DNA of 33,023 nt from the NCBI GenBank assembly GCA_035295165.1, contig DATGJN010000028.1:1-33023 (forward strand), read 5' to 3'. The translations under genes were made by a program, and so were the position numbers. Shown here piece after piece: positions 1 to 7,343 of the stretch. The notes under the pieces are model-generated. The model did no database searches, was not told the origin of the DNA, and saw only the letters and a program-made list of their open reading frames with translations. This DNA is from a bacterium. Lineage in GTDB: Bacteria; Sysuimicrobiota; Sysuimicrobiia; Sysuimicrobiales; Segetimicrobiaceae. Each line of letters opens with the position of its first letter. Position 1 is the stretch's first letter.

Positions 1-1
1 A

Positions 2-85
2 GGGGAAGACGATCAGATACGGCCGTCGGGCGATGACGCCGGCGGCCGCGGGAGAGAAGAACAACAACAATGCGAGAGGTGGTGA
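2..85 (+). CDS. Possible C-terminal tail of an upstream gene (partial)
   Basis: An open frame enters from the left edge and stops at TGA 83-85, overlapping the next start by 16 nt. The tail would be hydrophilic and rich in Asp, Gly, Arg, Glu and Gln. Short overlaps of this kind are the rule between genes in this operon, which is the only support. There are too few residues to assign a family, and the stretch could equally be leader sequence. Confidence 0.25.
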   Translation, partial: GEDDQIRPSGDDAGGRGREEQQQCERW

Positions 86-630
86 TAACAGGCAAACACG
101 AAAGAGATTCACCCTCCACCGAACCGGGGCAGGCTCAGACGGCGCTGATTGCCACCCCGACATCAGACGCATTTGCCGCATTCGAGGCGACCCTGACGCC
201 TCCACAACGTACCCAATGGGCACCGATTAGGGCATCCATGGTGCAGCCCCAAGCCGCGCCATCGGCTGGCTCAAGGTCACATGGGAGCCTGGCCACCCCG
301 GCGCCGCTCCCGGCTTGGTTGTCGTGGCAGGTCCAGACAGAACAGAGCGGAGGCGGAACGCTCGTCTCCTACACGCTCCAAAACACCGGCCAGGTCACTG
401 TAGTGCTCGATCTAGCGCGACTAAAAGTGACAACATCAGCGGGGAGTGACGTCTCTGTGTCGCTTACCCGGCAGGACACAAGTGGATTGGAAGGCCGGAT
501 TCCGCCGGGAGGGGCCGAGTCAGGCGTGATCCGGGTCGGCCCTGCACAAGGGAAGGTTCTGATCTCATGGCCGGTGGTTACGGTAGGCACCAATGCCAAT
601 ACGTACCTCGTCTCCCAGACGATCCCGTGA
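70..630 (+). CDS. Small pilus-locus protein with QR helical motif and C-terminal beta domain
   Basis: This 186-residue protein of unknown function has an ATG at 70, downstream of a purine-rich stretch (gagagaag). An in-frame stop at 34-36 shows that it does not extend left. Residues ~34-56 form a helix-like segment with FAAFEATLTPPQR. Residues ~83-186 form a predicted beta-rich domain with SYTLQNT, an I-x-x-G-x-x-E-x-G motif and GKVLISW. The same two elements occur in the proteins at 7344-8432 and 15342-16538, so it is a shortened paralogue lacking their N-terminal domain. Unlike them it has no visible signal peptide. Its stop overlaps the GTG of the next gene. A role as an accessory pilus or envelope protein is inferred only from context. 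Confidence 0.7.
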   Translation: MREVVITGKHERDSPSTEPGQAQTALIATPTSDAFAAFEATLTPPQRTQWAPIRASMVQPQAAPSAGSRSHGSLATPAPLPAWLSWQVQTEQSGGGTLVSYTLQNTGQVTVVLDLARLKVTTSAGSDVSVSLTRQDTSGLEGRIPPGGAESGVIRVGPAQGKVLISWPVVTVGTNANTYLVSQTIP

Positions 631-1097
631 GCAAGTCGATCGAGAAGAAATTGAGCCCGAAGCTGGTGCGCGGACTGGACGTCTGCGGCCTGTGGCACCA
701 GAAATTCGAGGATCCACCTCACGGGCACTTCGCCAACGGCAAAGCTCGATTCACACGACCGCGCCCGTTCGACTACATCGCGGTCGCCCGTGGATACGCG
801 ATCGAGGTCAAAGCGACTCGCGGCACGTCGTTCGCGCTGCGGCCGCGCCAGGACAAGGAATTGGCGCGATTCGAGCGTCTCGGAGCCGGGGAAGCAGTGG
901 TCGCGGTGTTCACCCAGGACGGTCGCTGGTGGACACTTTGGTGGCTGCCGTATCGGGCGTACGCCGCGTTCCTGCGACGACGCCATCGGAAGTCATTCCC
1001 GGTCAAGGCACTCCTCGACCATGCTGTCCGGTGCGCCCGCGCCGACGGAGCATTCATCCCGCCCATTGGTGAGATTGAGGTGGCGCATGCGGGTTAG
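627..1097 (+). CDS. RecU/Hjc-like PD-(D/E)XK nuclease (possible Holliday-junction resolvase)
   Basis: The 156-residue product starts at GTG 627, which overlaps the previous stop (GTGA). The N-terminus is basic (SKSIEKKLSPKLVRG). The centre reads FDYIAVARGYAIEVKATRG, in which a D followed about 12 residues later by E-x-K matches the PD-(D/E)XK active site. It is followed by a basic/aromatic stretch and a Gln (RPRQDKEL), as in RecU and archaeal Hjc resolvases, which cut branched DNA. VVAVFT..GRWWTLWWLPY would supply later core strands. Family placement comes from motif reading by eye; other VRR or RecB-like nucleases are possible. It lies within the pilus operon, between a pilus-specific protein and two exported proteins, which suggests action on DNA taken up through the pilus, but this is inference. 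Confidence 0.65.
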   Translation: MSKSIEKKLSPKLVRGLDVCGLWHQKFEDPPHGHFANGKARFTRPRPFDYIAVARGYAIEVKATRGTSFALRPRQDKELARFERLGAGEAVVAVFTQDGRWWTLWWLPYRAYAAFLRRRHRKSFPVKALLDHAVRCARADGAFIPPIGEIEVAHAG

Positions 1098-1782
1098 CGG
1101 GATGCGAGTAGCAGCTCTCGGTGTGGCCGTGCTCGTCGTTGCCGCAATGGCTGCGACTGCGTGGGCGCAATTCCCCGCGGGGACGACAGCGGCGGTGTTG
1201 AGCTTTATCGACGCTGATGGAGGCCACGTGAGCGTGAACCGCCACTGGTACGGGGCTGGTGGGCAGGACACGCAGGTCTACCCGTTCACTCCGTACTTCT
1301 GGAACAGCTGCCTGCCGGGGGACGGAGCGATCATGACGCTCATCACGAGTCCGGTAGGGTACCCGCCGCCCGGGCTCACGAGCTCAGGCGCCTACACGAC
1401 CCAGTTCCTCGACAAACTCAGCCAGCAGATTACTCAAGGGCTGCAGTCCGCCTCACAGTCCCAGAGTGATCCGAAGTTGCAACAGATGATCGCTGGGATG
1501 AGGACGCCAGGGAATCCTGCCTACGAAGCCTTGAAGGTAGGGCTTGGGCAGGTGAATACCCTCAACTACTACGAGGACTACGGCTATGCGACGTTTCTCA
1601 TGATTAGGTGGGAGTGGAAATGGCCATTCCCAGGTTGCTATCCCACGATTGTGACCGTTCCAGAGGGTTATGGCATCCCGTTCGTCTCGCTGGTGCAGCA
1701 ACAGCAAGGAGATCAACAGGTGGCCGCCACACAGCCATTCTTACCGCTGCCAACAGCCGGAACTTGGGTGAGACGCCGATGA
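1087..1782 (+). CDS. Exported protein of unknown function
   Basis: The 231-residue product has a clear N-terminal signal peptide: MRVSGMRVAAL, a hydrophobic core, then ATAWA before QFPAG. ATG 1087 lies about 4 nt after gaggtgg and overlaps the nuclease gene by 11 nt; ATG 1102 is an alternative. The mature part is rich in Tyr, Trp, Pro and Gly (PYFWNSCLPGDG, YYEDYGYATFL, WEWKWPFPGCYP). It has a Gln/Ser-rich helix in the middle (residues ~105-130) and two Cys that could pair after export. I do not recognise a family. The gene ends in an ATGA overlap with the next exported protein, so the two are probably co-translated. Its place ahead of pilC suggests a surface, adhesin-like or minor pilus component. 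Confidence 0.7.
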   Translation: MRVSGMRVAALGVAVLVVAAMAATAWAQFPAGTTAAVLSFIDADGGHVSVNRHWYGAGGQDTQVYPFTPYFWNSCLPGDGAIMTLITSPVGYPPPGLTSSGAYTTQFLDKLSQQITQGLQSASQSQSDPKLQQMIAGMRTPGNPAYEALKVGLGQVNTLNYYEDYGYATFLMIRWEWKWPFPGCYPTIVTVPEGYGIPFVSLVQQQQGDQQVAATQPFLPLPTAGTWVRRR

Positions 1783-2291
1783 CCCGCTACCGGTTCGGTC
1801 TTTGTGTGACTGTGTTGATCATCTTGGCCGGGAGTATAGTGAGCGCTGCTCCAGCGTGGCCGGTCTACTACACGGCTGATGGAGTGGGCGTCAGTATGCC
1901 ACCGGACTGGAGTGTTGTAGTCTCCCCATCAGGGCTCTTGGTTATGGCGGGTCCAAAAGCCGCTTGGGGACGGCCCGTTGCGGCCGTCTCGGTGTTGACG
2001 GGACAAGGACAAGGCCAGCTACTCATGGACCGCGTGACCCCGATGGTCGGGGATCCCTCCCAACTTCGCTTGCTGGGGATACAGCAGCTCGCAGCTGACC
2101 GAGAGGCCAAGTACTATCTCCGGACCGGGAACGAGAAAACCGGTCAGGCGGAGGCCTACGTAATGATCGGGACGGTCTCGGGCCACAAGTTCAGCGCGGT
2201 GGTCGTCGGGATCGATCCGACCAGCGATCCCAACCTGCGGACCCGTGCCGGCGTCCTGCAAGCACTCCTCCTCCGACTCGTCCTTCCCTAG
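1779..2291 (+). CDS. Exported protein of unknown function
   Basis: The 170-residue product starts at ATG 1779 within an ATGA overlap. The first ~30 residues form a signal peptide (MTRYRFGL, hydrophobic core, VSAAPAWP). The mature protein begins with a beta-rich segment (YYTADGVGVSMPPDWSVV). Its later features include AWGRPVAAVSVLTG, AKYYLRTGNEK and GHKFSAVVVGIDP. The pattern YxxxxxGVxMxxPxxWxxx resembles small secreted proteins in which a peptide around a Pro-Asp-Trp motif folds as an alpha/beta domain, but I cannot name the family. The gene closes the block of non-core genes before pilC, with 42 nt in between. A pilus-accessory role is inferred from position alone. Confidence 0.65.
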   Translation: MTRYRFGLCVTVLIILAGSIVSAAPAWPVYYTADGVGVSMPPDWSVVVSPSGLLVMAGPKAAWGRPVAAVSVLTGQGQGQLLMDRVTPMVGDPSQLRLLGIQQLAADREAKYYLRTGNEKTGQAEAYVMIGTVSGHKFSAVVVGIDPTSDPNLRTRAGVLQALLLRLVLP

Positions 2292-2321
2292 GTTCCCTCC
2301 AACACTTGGGTGTATCCGCGA

Positions 2322-2327
2322 TATGGT
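2322..2327 (+). promoter_or_regulatory. Possible -10 element (TATGGT) just upstream of pilC
   Basis: TATGGT lies 6 nt before the pilC ATG, the spacing expected of a leaderless promoter. There is no good -35 hexamer, and the adjacent ggtag could act as a weak ribosome site instead. Low confidence. Confidence 0.2.
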
Positions 2328-2333
2328 AGAGCC

Positions 2334-3539
2334 ATGCCGAAAATTACCTATGTTGCCCTCACCCGCACTGGGGAGACCGTCAGTGGTGTAATGGAAGCCG
2401 TCTCGACCAGAGAGGCGTTGGCCCAGCTCCGTGAACGTGGGACGACGCCGCTGGACGTCACCGCTGGGATGTCGTTCCGGATTCACCGGCGCGTCAATCG
2501 CGCGCAAGCGGCCCAAGTGCTCCGCCGGCTCGCGACAGTCGTCGCTCGCGGTGGCGCTCCGTTGGCGGAAATTCTGCCGTCGTTGGTCGACGAAGAAGAT
2601 CTCCCGCATGTCCGAACCGTATTGGCAGGCGTGCGAGACTCGATCCTGCGAGATTCGCTCCCAATGAGCCGCGCGCTAGGCCGTTACCCCGAAGTATTCC
2701 CGAGCGTGGTGACCAGCCGTATTGCCGCCGGTGAAGCGGCAGGAGCGTTGGACAACGCGTTGGAGGACGCCGCGCTCTTCCTTGAGCAGGGCGTGCGCAC
2801 CCAGAGCCGGTTGATCGGCGCGCTATCGTATCCGATCGTGATCATCTCCTTGGCGCTCATTATCGTGTCGGTGCTGTCCGCGACAATCATGCCGCGGTTC
2901 GTGACGTTCTACGCGCAATCAGGAGTACCGTTGCCGCTCGTGACCCGGATCGTCGTAGGGTTCGGTCTCGCACTCGCTCACTGGTGGTTCTTGGTGATTG
3001 GGTTTGTGATCGGCGCGGGGTGGGGGGCGCGGCGTCTCTTGGCGCGCCAGGACGTTCGAGATCGGCTGGACTACATCCGGTGGAATCTGTGGGGGTGGCG
3101 GCGGGTCGAGCGCGCACTGGCGTGGAGCCGGTGGGCGCAGGCCATGACCATGCTGTATGCACAAGGGACCGAGATTCTTCATGCGCTCCAGTTGGCGTGC
3201 GACGCTTCAGGGACCGCGGTGATCCGAGATGTCTCGGATCTGCTGGTGCGCCGGATGAGCGAGCAAGGTCATCTACGTGAGGCCTTGGATGAAGCGGGAG
3301 TCTTCCCTCCGATTCTCCGTACATCGGTCGGGGTGGGAGAGCGCTATGGCACCATCCGAGAAATGTTGAGCGAAGCCGCTACCTGGTACTCAAGAGAAGC
3401 GGAGACGATTCTGGAGCAGTTGCCGAACCTGTTGCAACCGATAGCGGTAGTGATCGTCGGCGCCCTAGTAGGGTTCATGGTGTTAAGTCTCTACACGCCG
3501 ATGTTCAACATGTACGGCGTAATCAATCAGCTTCACTAA
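2334..3539 (+). CDS. pilC: Type IV pilus inner-membrane platform protein PilC (GspF family)
   Basis: PilC is the polytopic inner-membrane platform on which the PilB and PilT motors act and from which pilin is added or removed. The 401-residue length matches the family. Two repeated T2SSF domains are visible, each followed by a hydrophobic segment. Domain 1 covers residues ~60-190 (LRRLATVVARGGAPL, then SRIAAGEAAGALDNAL), with a membrane segment at ~163-185. A second membrane segment (~210-235) precedes domain 2 (WAQAMTMLYAQGTEIL, then SVGVGERYGTIREML), and a C-terminal membrane segment begins IAVVIVGALVGFMVL. The start is ATG 2334; GTG 2310 in the same frame would add 8 residues. It is followed after 34 nt by pilT. 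Confidence 0.95.
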   Translation: MPKITYVALTRTGETVSGVMEAVSTREALAQLRERGTTPLDVTAGMSFRIHRRVNRAQAAQVLRRLATVVARGGAPLAEILPSLVDEEDLPHVRTVLAGVRDSILRDSLPMSRALGRYPEVFPSVVTSRIAAGEAAGALDNALEDAALFLEQGVRTQSRLIGALSYPIVIISLALIIVSVLSATIMPRFVTFYAQSGVPLPLVTRIVVGFGLALAHWWFLVIGFVIGAGWGARRLLARQDVRDRLDYIRWNLWGWRRVERALAWSRWAQAMTMLYAQGTEILHALQLACDASGTAVIRDVSDLLVRRMSEQGHLREALDEAGVFPPILRTSVGVGERYGTIREMLSEAATWYSREAETILEQLPNLLQPIAVVIVGALVGFMVLSLYTPMFNMYGVINQLH

Positions 3540-3573
3540 GGTCTAATCGTCAATCAAAGTAAAGGTGGGGGCG

Positions 3574-4761
3574 ATGGCACGATCGACAACGCCATGGGGA
3601 ACAGATCTTGAGTCTGAGGAGTGGACCGGCCCAGATCTTGCCGACTCGCGAATTGTGGCATGGCTCCGTTACGGGCGAACGGTGGGCGCAAGTGATCTGC
3701 ACCTCAAGCCAGGAGCGCCACCTAATTTGCGGGTAACGGGCGCGCTCACCCCGATCGAGGGCGCCGCAGTGCTGACGGGGCAAGCGATCTCCGAGATGAT
3801 GGGATTGCTCGTAGGCGGCAAGGTGAGTTGGTCGGACTTCATGCTACAGCGACACGAACTCGACGTTGGGCTCGAGCCGGGAGGGGTTGGGCGGCTTCGC
3901 GTCAACGCGTTGTTCGACCGCGGCCAGCCTGCGGTCGCGATACGGCTGATCCCGCAGACGATCCCGGCGCTGGACACGCTCGGGCTACCAGCGATCACAA
4001 CGTCGCTAGTGCGCCGGCAAAAGGGGCTGTGGATCTTTACCGGGGCGACCGGGCACGGAAAGACGACCACTCAGGCGGCCATTCTAAGAGCTATCTTGAA
4101 CGACCGTCCCAGGCACGTCATCACGCTGGAAGACCCGATCGAGTACACCCACGAGCACGGTGGTGGATTGATCAGCCAGCGTGAAGTCGGCTGGGACACT
4201 GAATCATTCGAGCAAGGCATCGTGAGCGCGCTGCGTGAGGATCCCGACGTGATCCTGGTCGGTGAGATGCGAGACTTGGAGACGATCCGACAAGCGCTAC
4301 GCGCGGCTGAAACAGGCCACCTGGTACTAACGACACTCCATACAGTGGACGCATCCCTCGTTCCAGACCGCATCATCGACGTGTTCCCTGCGACGCAGCA
4401 AGCGCAGATTCGGATCCAGTTGAGCGATGTCCTTATGGCCGTGTACGCGCAGCAGCTGGTGCGGACCAACCGACCGGCGGAAGAAGGAGAAGCCCTCGAT
4501 CTCAGTGGGCGGATTGCTGCGGTCGAAGTGCTCTTGGGGCCGATGGCTGAACTGTACCCGGCGCGGGCGATGATCCGAACACCATCCGCAGGGACGTTGT
4601 ACACGTTGATGGAGCAAAGTCATCGCGCGGGCTGTCAGACAATGGAGCGGGCGCTGGTCGAACTGGTTGAGGCCGGGAAACTCACCGAAGCGGCGGCCCG
4701 GGAAGCCGCGATCCGGCGCGACACGTTCGATCGCCTTATGCAGGCAAAAGGGATGGCATGA
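3574..4761 (+). CDS. pilT: PilT-like pilus retraction ATPase
   Basis: This cytoplasmic hexameric ATPase drives pilus depolymerisation. The 395-residue product has the PilT N-terminal motif ASDLHLKPG and the stretch VAIRLIPQTIPALDTLGLP. It also has Walker A GATGHGKTT (about residues 157-164), the Asp box LEDPIEY, Walker B DPDVILVGEMRD and the His box TGHLVLTTLHT. The GEMRD form of Walker B is typical of PilT rather than PilB. The Walker A has His where PilT usually has Ser, a minor variation. ATG 3574 is preceded by aaaggtgggg; GTG 3565 would add three residues. The N-terminus has about 20 extra acidic residues. The gene overlaps the next prepilin gene by ATGA, so motor and pilins share a transcript. 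Confidence 0.95.
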   Translation: MARSTTPWGTDLESEEWTGPDLADSRIVAWLRYGRTVGASDLHLKPGAPPNLRVTGALTPIEGAAVLTGQAISEMMGLLVGGKVSWSDFMLQRHELDVGLEPGGVGRLRVNALFDRGQPAVAIRLIPQTIPALDTLGLPAITTSLVRRQKGLWIFTGATGHGKTTTQAAILRAILNDRPRHVITLEDPIEYTHEHGGGLISQREVGWDTESFEQGIVSALREDPDVILVGEMRDLETIRQALRAAETGHLVLTTLHTVDASLVPDRIIDVFPATQQAQIRIQLSDVLMAVYAQQLVRTNRPAEEGEALDLSGRIAAVEVLLGPMAELYPARAMIRTPSAGTLYTLMEQSHRAGCQTMERALVELVEAGKLTEAAAREAAIRRDTFDRLMQAKGMA

Positions 4762-5174
4762 AACGGCGGCGTGGTTCCACGCTAATCGAAGCGCTGATGG
4801 CGGCCGTAATCGTGGCCGTAATTGGCGGGCTCGTGGTGATCGCGCTGGCGGAGGCGGGCCAAGCAGGCCAGCGCGCTATGGTGGCTGCACAGGCGCGCCG
4901 GGTGCTACAGCAGGAACTCGAGCAGGCTCGGAGCGGCCGCGGAGTCCCGACGAGTGGGACAACGGGGCCATTCACGGTTACGGTAACGACGTCGACGAAT
5001 ATCCAGCCGGCCATGATCGGCGGACCGTGGACGCCGGACTGTTACGGGGGTAGCCCATGCAGCAACGGCATCACGACAAGCACAATGTACGCGCTCACAT
5101 ATGTGAAGGTCGTCGTTAGTTACACGGCCGACGGGACGGTGGTGGCGAGTGGAACGACTACGACTCCTCCATAA
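4758..5174 (+). CDS. Minor prepilin-like protein (class III signal)
   Basis: The 138-residue product has the short basic leader MKRRRG, then STLIEALMAA and a ~25-residue hydrophobic helix. This is the prepilin peptidase site (cleavage after Gly6, Glu5 of the mature protein present). The first mature residue is Ser rather than the usual Phe/Met, as in some minor pilins. The C-terminal part is Thr/Gly/Ser-rich and beta-like, with two Cys (DCYGGSPC) that could form a small disulfide loop. The start overlaps the pilT stop. It probably forms part of the tip or initiation complex together with the next four proteins, in the manner of the PilV/PilW/PilX or GspH-K sets. Confidence 0.85.
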   Translation: MKRRRGSTLIEALMAAVIVAVIGGLVVIALAEAGQAGQRAMVAAQARRVLQQELEQARSGRGVPTSGTTGPFTVTVTTSTNIQPAMIGGPWTPDCYGGSPCSNGITTSTMYALTYVKVVVSYTADGTVVASGTTTTPP

Positions 5175-5937
5175 GGCTCAACGTGGGCAGGCACTCCTCG
5201 GCGCTTTGATCGTCGTCGTGATCCTTGGTGTTCTGACGGCCTCCTTGACGACGTTGGCGATCGAAGGTCAGCAGGCGGGTACAGTGGCGCGGGATCAATT
5301 GACGGCCCAATCCATTGCCGAGACCGGGATCAATGCTGGGCTGGCGACGGTGCAGGCGACATCCCAGAACGCGTTTACGAACAACTTATTCACGGTGACG
5401 AAGAGTTATGCGCAAACATGGGTGACCGGGGTGGGGTCACCGTGTAGCGCGAGCTCCGTTGCGTACAACATCGGGGACATGTTCTATCACTACTTCCCAT
5501 TCACACCCTCGGCCGGACAACCCATTATCAACACGATTCAAAGGAGCTCTCCGCCAGCATCGGGGAATTGGATCCGGCTTTGGGATGCCGTGGCGGGCCC
5601 CGGCGGGCAGACGTATACGTGGGAAGTGCAAGCGGGCATCGAAGGCGTTGGATCTCCGTGCCCAACGTGGAACGACAACGGTTCGCAGACCATCATGATG
5701 TACCCGATTGGCGCGTACGCGTTCGCGTGGGTATGGGGACCGCAGGGCCAGGTGCTCGGGGAAATGACCGAATACACGCCGTCAGCGACTCCTGGCTACG
5801 TGGTGATGACGTACACGGACTGCCCAGCGTACTACCAACCGTCAACGTGCAACTATCCGACCGCGGTGCAGGTCGCAATCCCGGCCGGCGAGCTTCTCTG
5901 GGACGACCCCAATGTGTCGACGCCTACAGAGCCGTAG
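5149..5937 (+). CDS. Large minor prepilin-like protein (PilX/GspK-type)
   Basis: This 262-residue protein starts at GTG 5149, inside the end of the preceding gene (26-nt overlap). The leader MERLRLLHKAQRG is followed by QALLGALIVVVILGVLTASL, a type IV pilin-like signal whose mature residues begin Q-A-L and lack Glu5. Lack of Glu5 is a known feature of the tip-type pseudopilin GspK and of some PilX proteins. The large soluble domain is rich in aromatic residues and has five Cys. Its size and missing Glu5 suggest the tip or priming pseudopilin, but this rests on analogy. The neighbours on both sides are prepilins. Confidence 0.8.
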   Translation: MERLRLLHKAQRGQALLGALIVVVILGVLTASLTTLAIEGQQAGTVARDQLTAQSIAETGINAGLATVQATSQNAFTNNLFTVTKSYAQTWVTGVGSPCSASSVAYNIGDMFYHYFPFTPSAGQPIINTIQRSSPPASGNWIRLWDAVAGPGGQTYTWEVQAGIEGVGSPCPTWNDNGSQTIMMYPIGAYAFAWVWGPQGQVLGEMTEYTPSATPGYVVMTYTDCPAYYQPSTCNYPTAVQVAIPAGELLWDDPNVSTPTEP

Positions 5938-6421
5938 AGGGTTCGTCCTCGCTGAGTTACTCATTGTGGTCGCGATCTTGGCGATTATCGCCGCGATCGG
6001 GATATCAGGTTTTGTCCGGTCGCAAGAAGCGGGGACGCTCCGGCAGGGCGAGATGCAAACGGCGGCGATTCTCCGGGACGCTATCGTGCGCGCGGATGCT
6101 CCAGACGCAGCGGCATCAGGCGGAATCCAGGCGCAGATCGTCTTCGCCGCGGGGAGCGCGACCGTGGCGGAACAGATTCAGACGAACGGAGGAGGATGGG
6201 TCAACGTGACGCCGGCGGGGGCCAGTCTACAGCTCCCGGCGGGGGTCACGGTCCAAAGCACGACATGGACGGGGAACACCGCTCAAGTGAATCCTGGAGA
6301 TACCAGCACGGGGACGTACGAAGCATATCACACGACCGTGGCGGGGTCGGTTACCTTGACGACCACGCACGGCATGACGGCAACGGTGTACGTTACCGGA
6401 GCCGGTACTGTGTGGTACTAA
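5912..6421 (+). CDS. Minor prepilin-like protein
   Basis: The 169-residue product starts at ATG 5912 and overlaps the previous gene by 26 nt. The leader MCRRLQSRRG ends in Gly, followed by FVLAELLIVVAILAIIAAIGISGF, so cleavage site, Phe1 and Glu5 are all present. The rest is Ala/Gly/Thr-rich with a beta-repeat texture and lacks Cys. It resembles GspH/FimT- or PilE-type minor pilins. I see no sequence feature that decides which position in the pilus it occupies. Confidence 0.85.
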   Translation: MCRRLQSRRGFVLAELLIVVAILAIIAAIGISGFVRSQEAGTLRQGEMQTAAILRDAIVRADAPDAAASGGIQAQIVFAAGSATVAEQIQTNGGGWVNVTPAGASLQLPAGVTVQSTTWTGNTAQVNPGDTSTGTYEAYHTTVAGSVTLTTTHGMTATVYVTGAGTVWY

Positions 6422-6442
6422 AGGAAGAAGTGGAGGATCCCG

Positions 6443-6886
6443 ATGCGACGGCAGAGAGCGTTTACGCTCGTGGAAACGATCATCGCGATGGGGGTCGTGC
6501 TCATCCTTGGTGCGATTGCTTACGCGTCGTACGCGGGGATCGAGGCGCAGAGCCGCGATAAGGCTGGCGTCTCGATAGCCGACGGGGTAGCACAAAACCT
6601 CGGGCACTATGCCGCGCTCAACGGTGGATTGTATCCGACGGGGCGGACATCGGCGTCGTGGGCAACAATTATGGGCGATCTTGGGACGCTGGCCGAGTAC
6701 AGCGCCACCGCTCCGACGACATTCACGGGATCAGGCGGTTTCCTCGTGTACGATACGGCCGGGAACACGTTCCAGATCGAGTTCTGGGCCAGCGGCGGGT
6801 CTGGCGCGGTGTACTGCCGCACGCCGAATGGACTGGCGCAGATCACGAAGCAGAATAGTGATGGCCCGTGGACGGGCTGCCCCTAA
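6443..6886 (+). CDS. Prepilin-like protein (Ala at the cleavage site)
   Basis: The 147-residue product follows gtggaggatcccg and ATG 6443. The leader MRRQRA is followed by FTLVETIIAMGVVLILGAIAYASY, giving Phe1 and Glu5, but the residue before the cut is Ala, not the usual Gly. A compact C-terminal domain contains FLVYDTAGNTFQIEFWASGG and two Cys (VYCRTPNG and WTGCP at the C-terminus). This layout, with a disulfide near the C-terminus, resembles the GspG/PilE type. It is close in design to the next gene and to pilA at 10354, suggesting tandem duplication and divergence. Confidence 0.85.
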   Translation: MRRQRAFTLVETIIAMGVVLILGAIAYASYAGIEAQSRDKAGVSIADGVAQNLGHYAALNGGLYPTGRTSASWATIMGDLGTLAEYSATAPTTFTGSGGFLVYDTAGNTFQIEFWASGGSGAVYCRTPNGLAQITKQNSDGPWTGCP

Positions 6887-6899
6887 AGTGGATGGTTCC

Positions 6900-7334
6900 A
6901 TGAGACGTCGGCAGGCATTCACCCTGGTCGAGCTGATCGTGACGCTCGCGATCGTGGTAATTCTCGCAGCGATCGCGATTCCGGTGTACAACACCGTCCA
7001 AGCGCAGGCACAGATCAAAGCGGATATCGCGGAACAGAACGTGTTGGTCCAAGCGCTTTCCTCGTACTACGCGGTCAATGGCTGCTATCCGAACGGACCG
7101 CGCGGGACAGGCAATATGCCCACGAACCTCGGCCCGTACGTCGGCAATACGTGGCCCGGTAATATGACGTACGTGACATTCATGAATGGTGGCTGGGTCA
7201 ACTCGAGTAGCGGTGCGGTGAATTACGTGGGGGTCCTCGCTAACAGTGTGCTCACGCAGTCGGGGTCGTGGACCGGCGGCACGGCAGTGTTTAATGGCGT
7301 GTCTACGGGCGCCACAGTACTGGAGTGCCCGTAA
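6900..7334 (+). CDS. Prepilin-like protein (Ala at the cleavage site)
   Basis: The 144-residue product is called from ATG 6900; an in-frame GTG at 6888 would add four residues. The leader MRRRQA is followed by FTLVELIVTLAIVVILAAIAIPVY, a textbook pilin helix with Phe1, Glu5 and Pro22, again with Ala before the cut. After the helix comes LVQALSSYYAVNGCYPNGP, the alpha-helix-to-loop pattern of GspG-like major pseudopilins. A second Cys lies three residues from the end (LECP), so one C-terminal disulfide is likely. It follows the preceding prepilin gene by 13 nt. Together with pilA (10354) it is one of the two proteins most like a major subunit. Confidence 0.85.
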   Translation: MRRRQAFTLVELIVTLAIVVILAAIAIPVYNTVQAQAQIKADIAEQNVLVQALSSYYAVNGCYPNGPRGTGNMPTNLGPYVGNTWPGNMTYVTFMNGGWVNSSSGAVNYVGVLANSVLTQSGSWTGGTAVFNGVSTGATVLECP

Positions 7335-7343
7335 GGGATCGGC

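Noticed and set aside
369-986. Long minus-strand open frame antisense to the first two genes
   Set aside because: It is the shadow of two well-supported plus-strand genes with motifs. Its translation is rich in Arg, Ser and Pro without recognisable features or a ribosome site.
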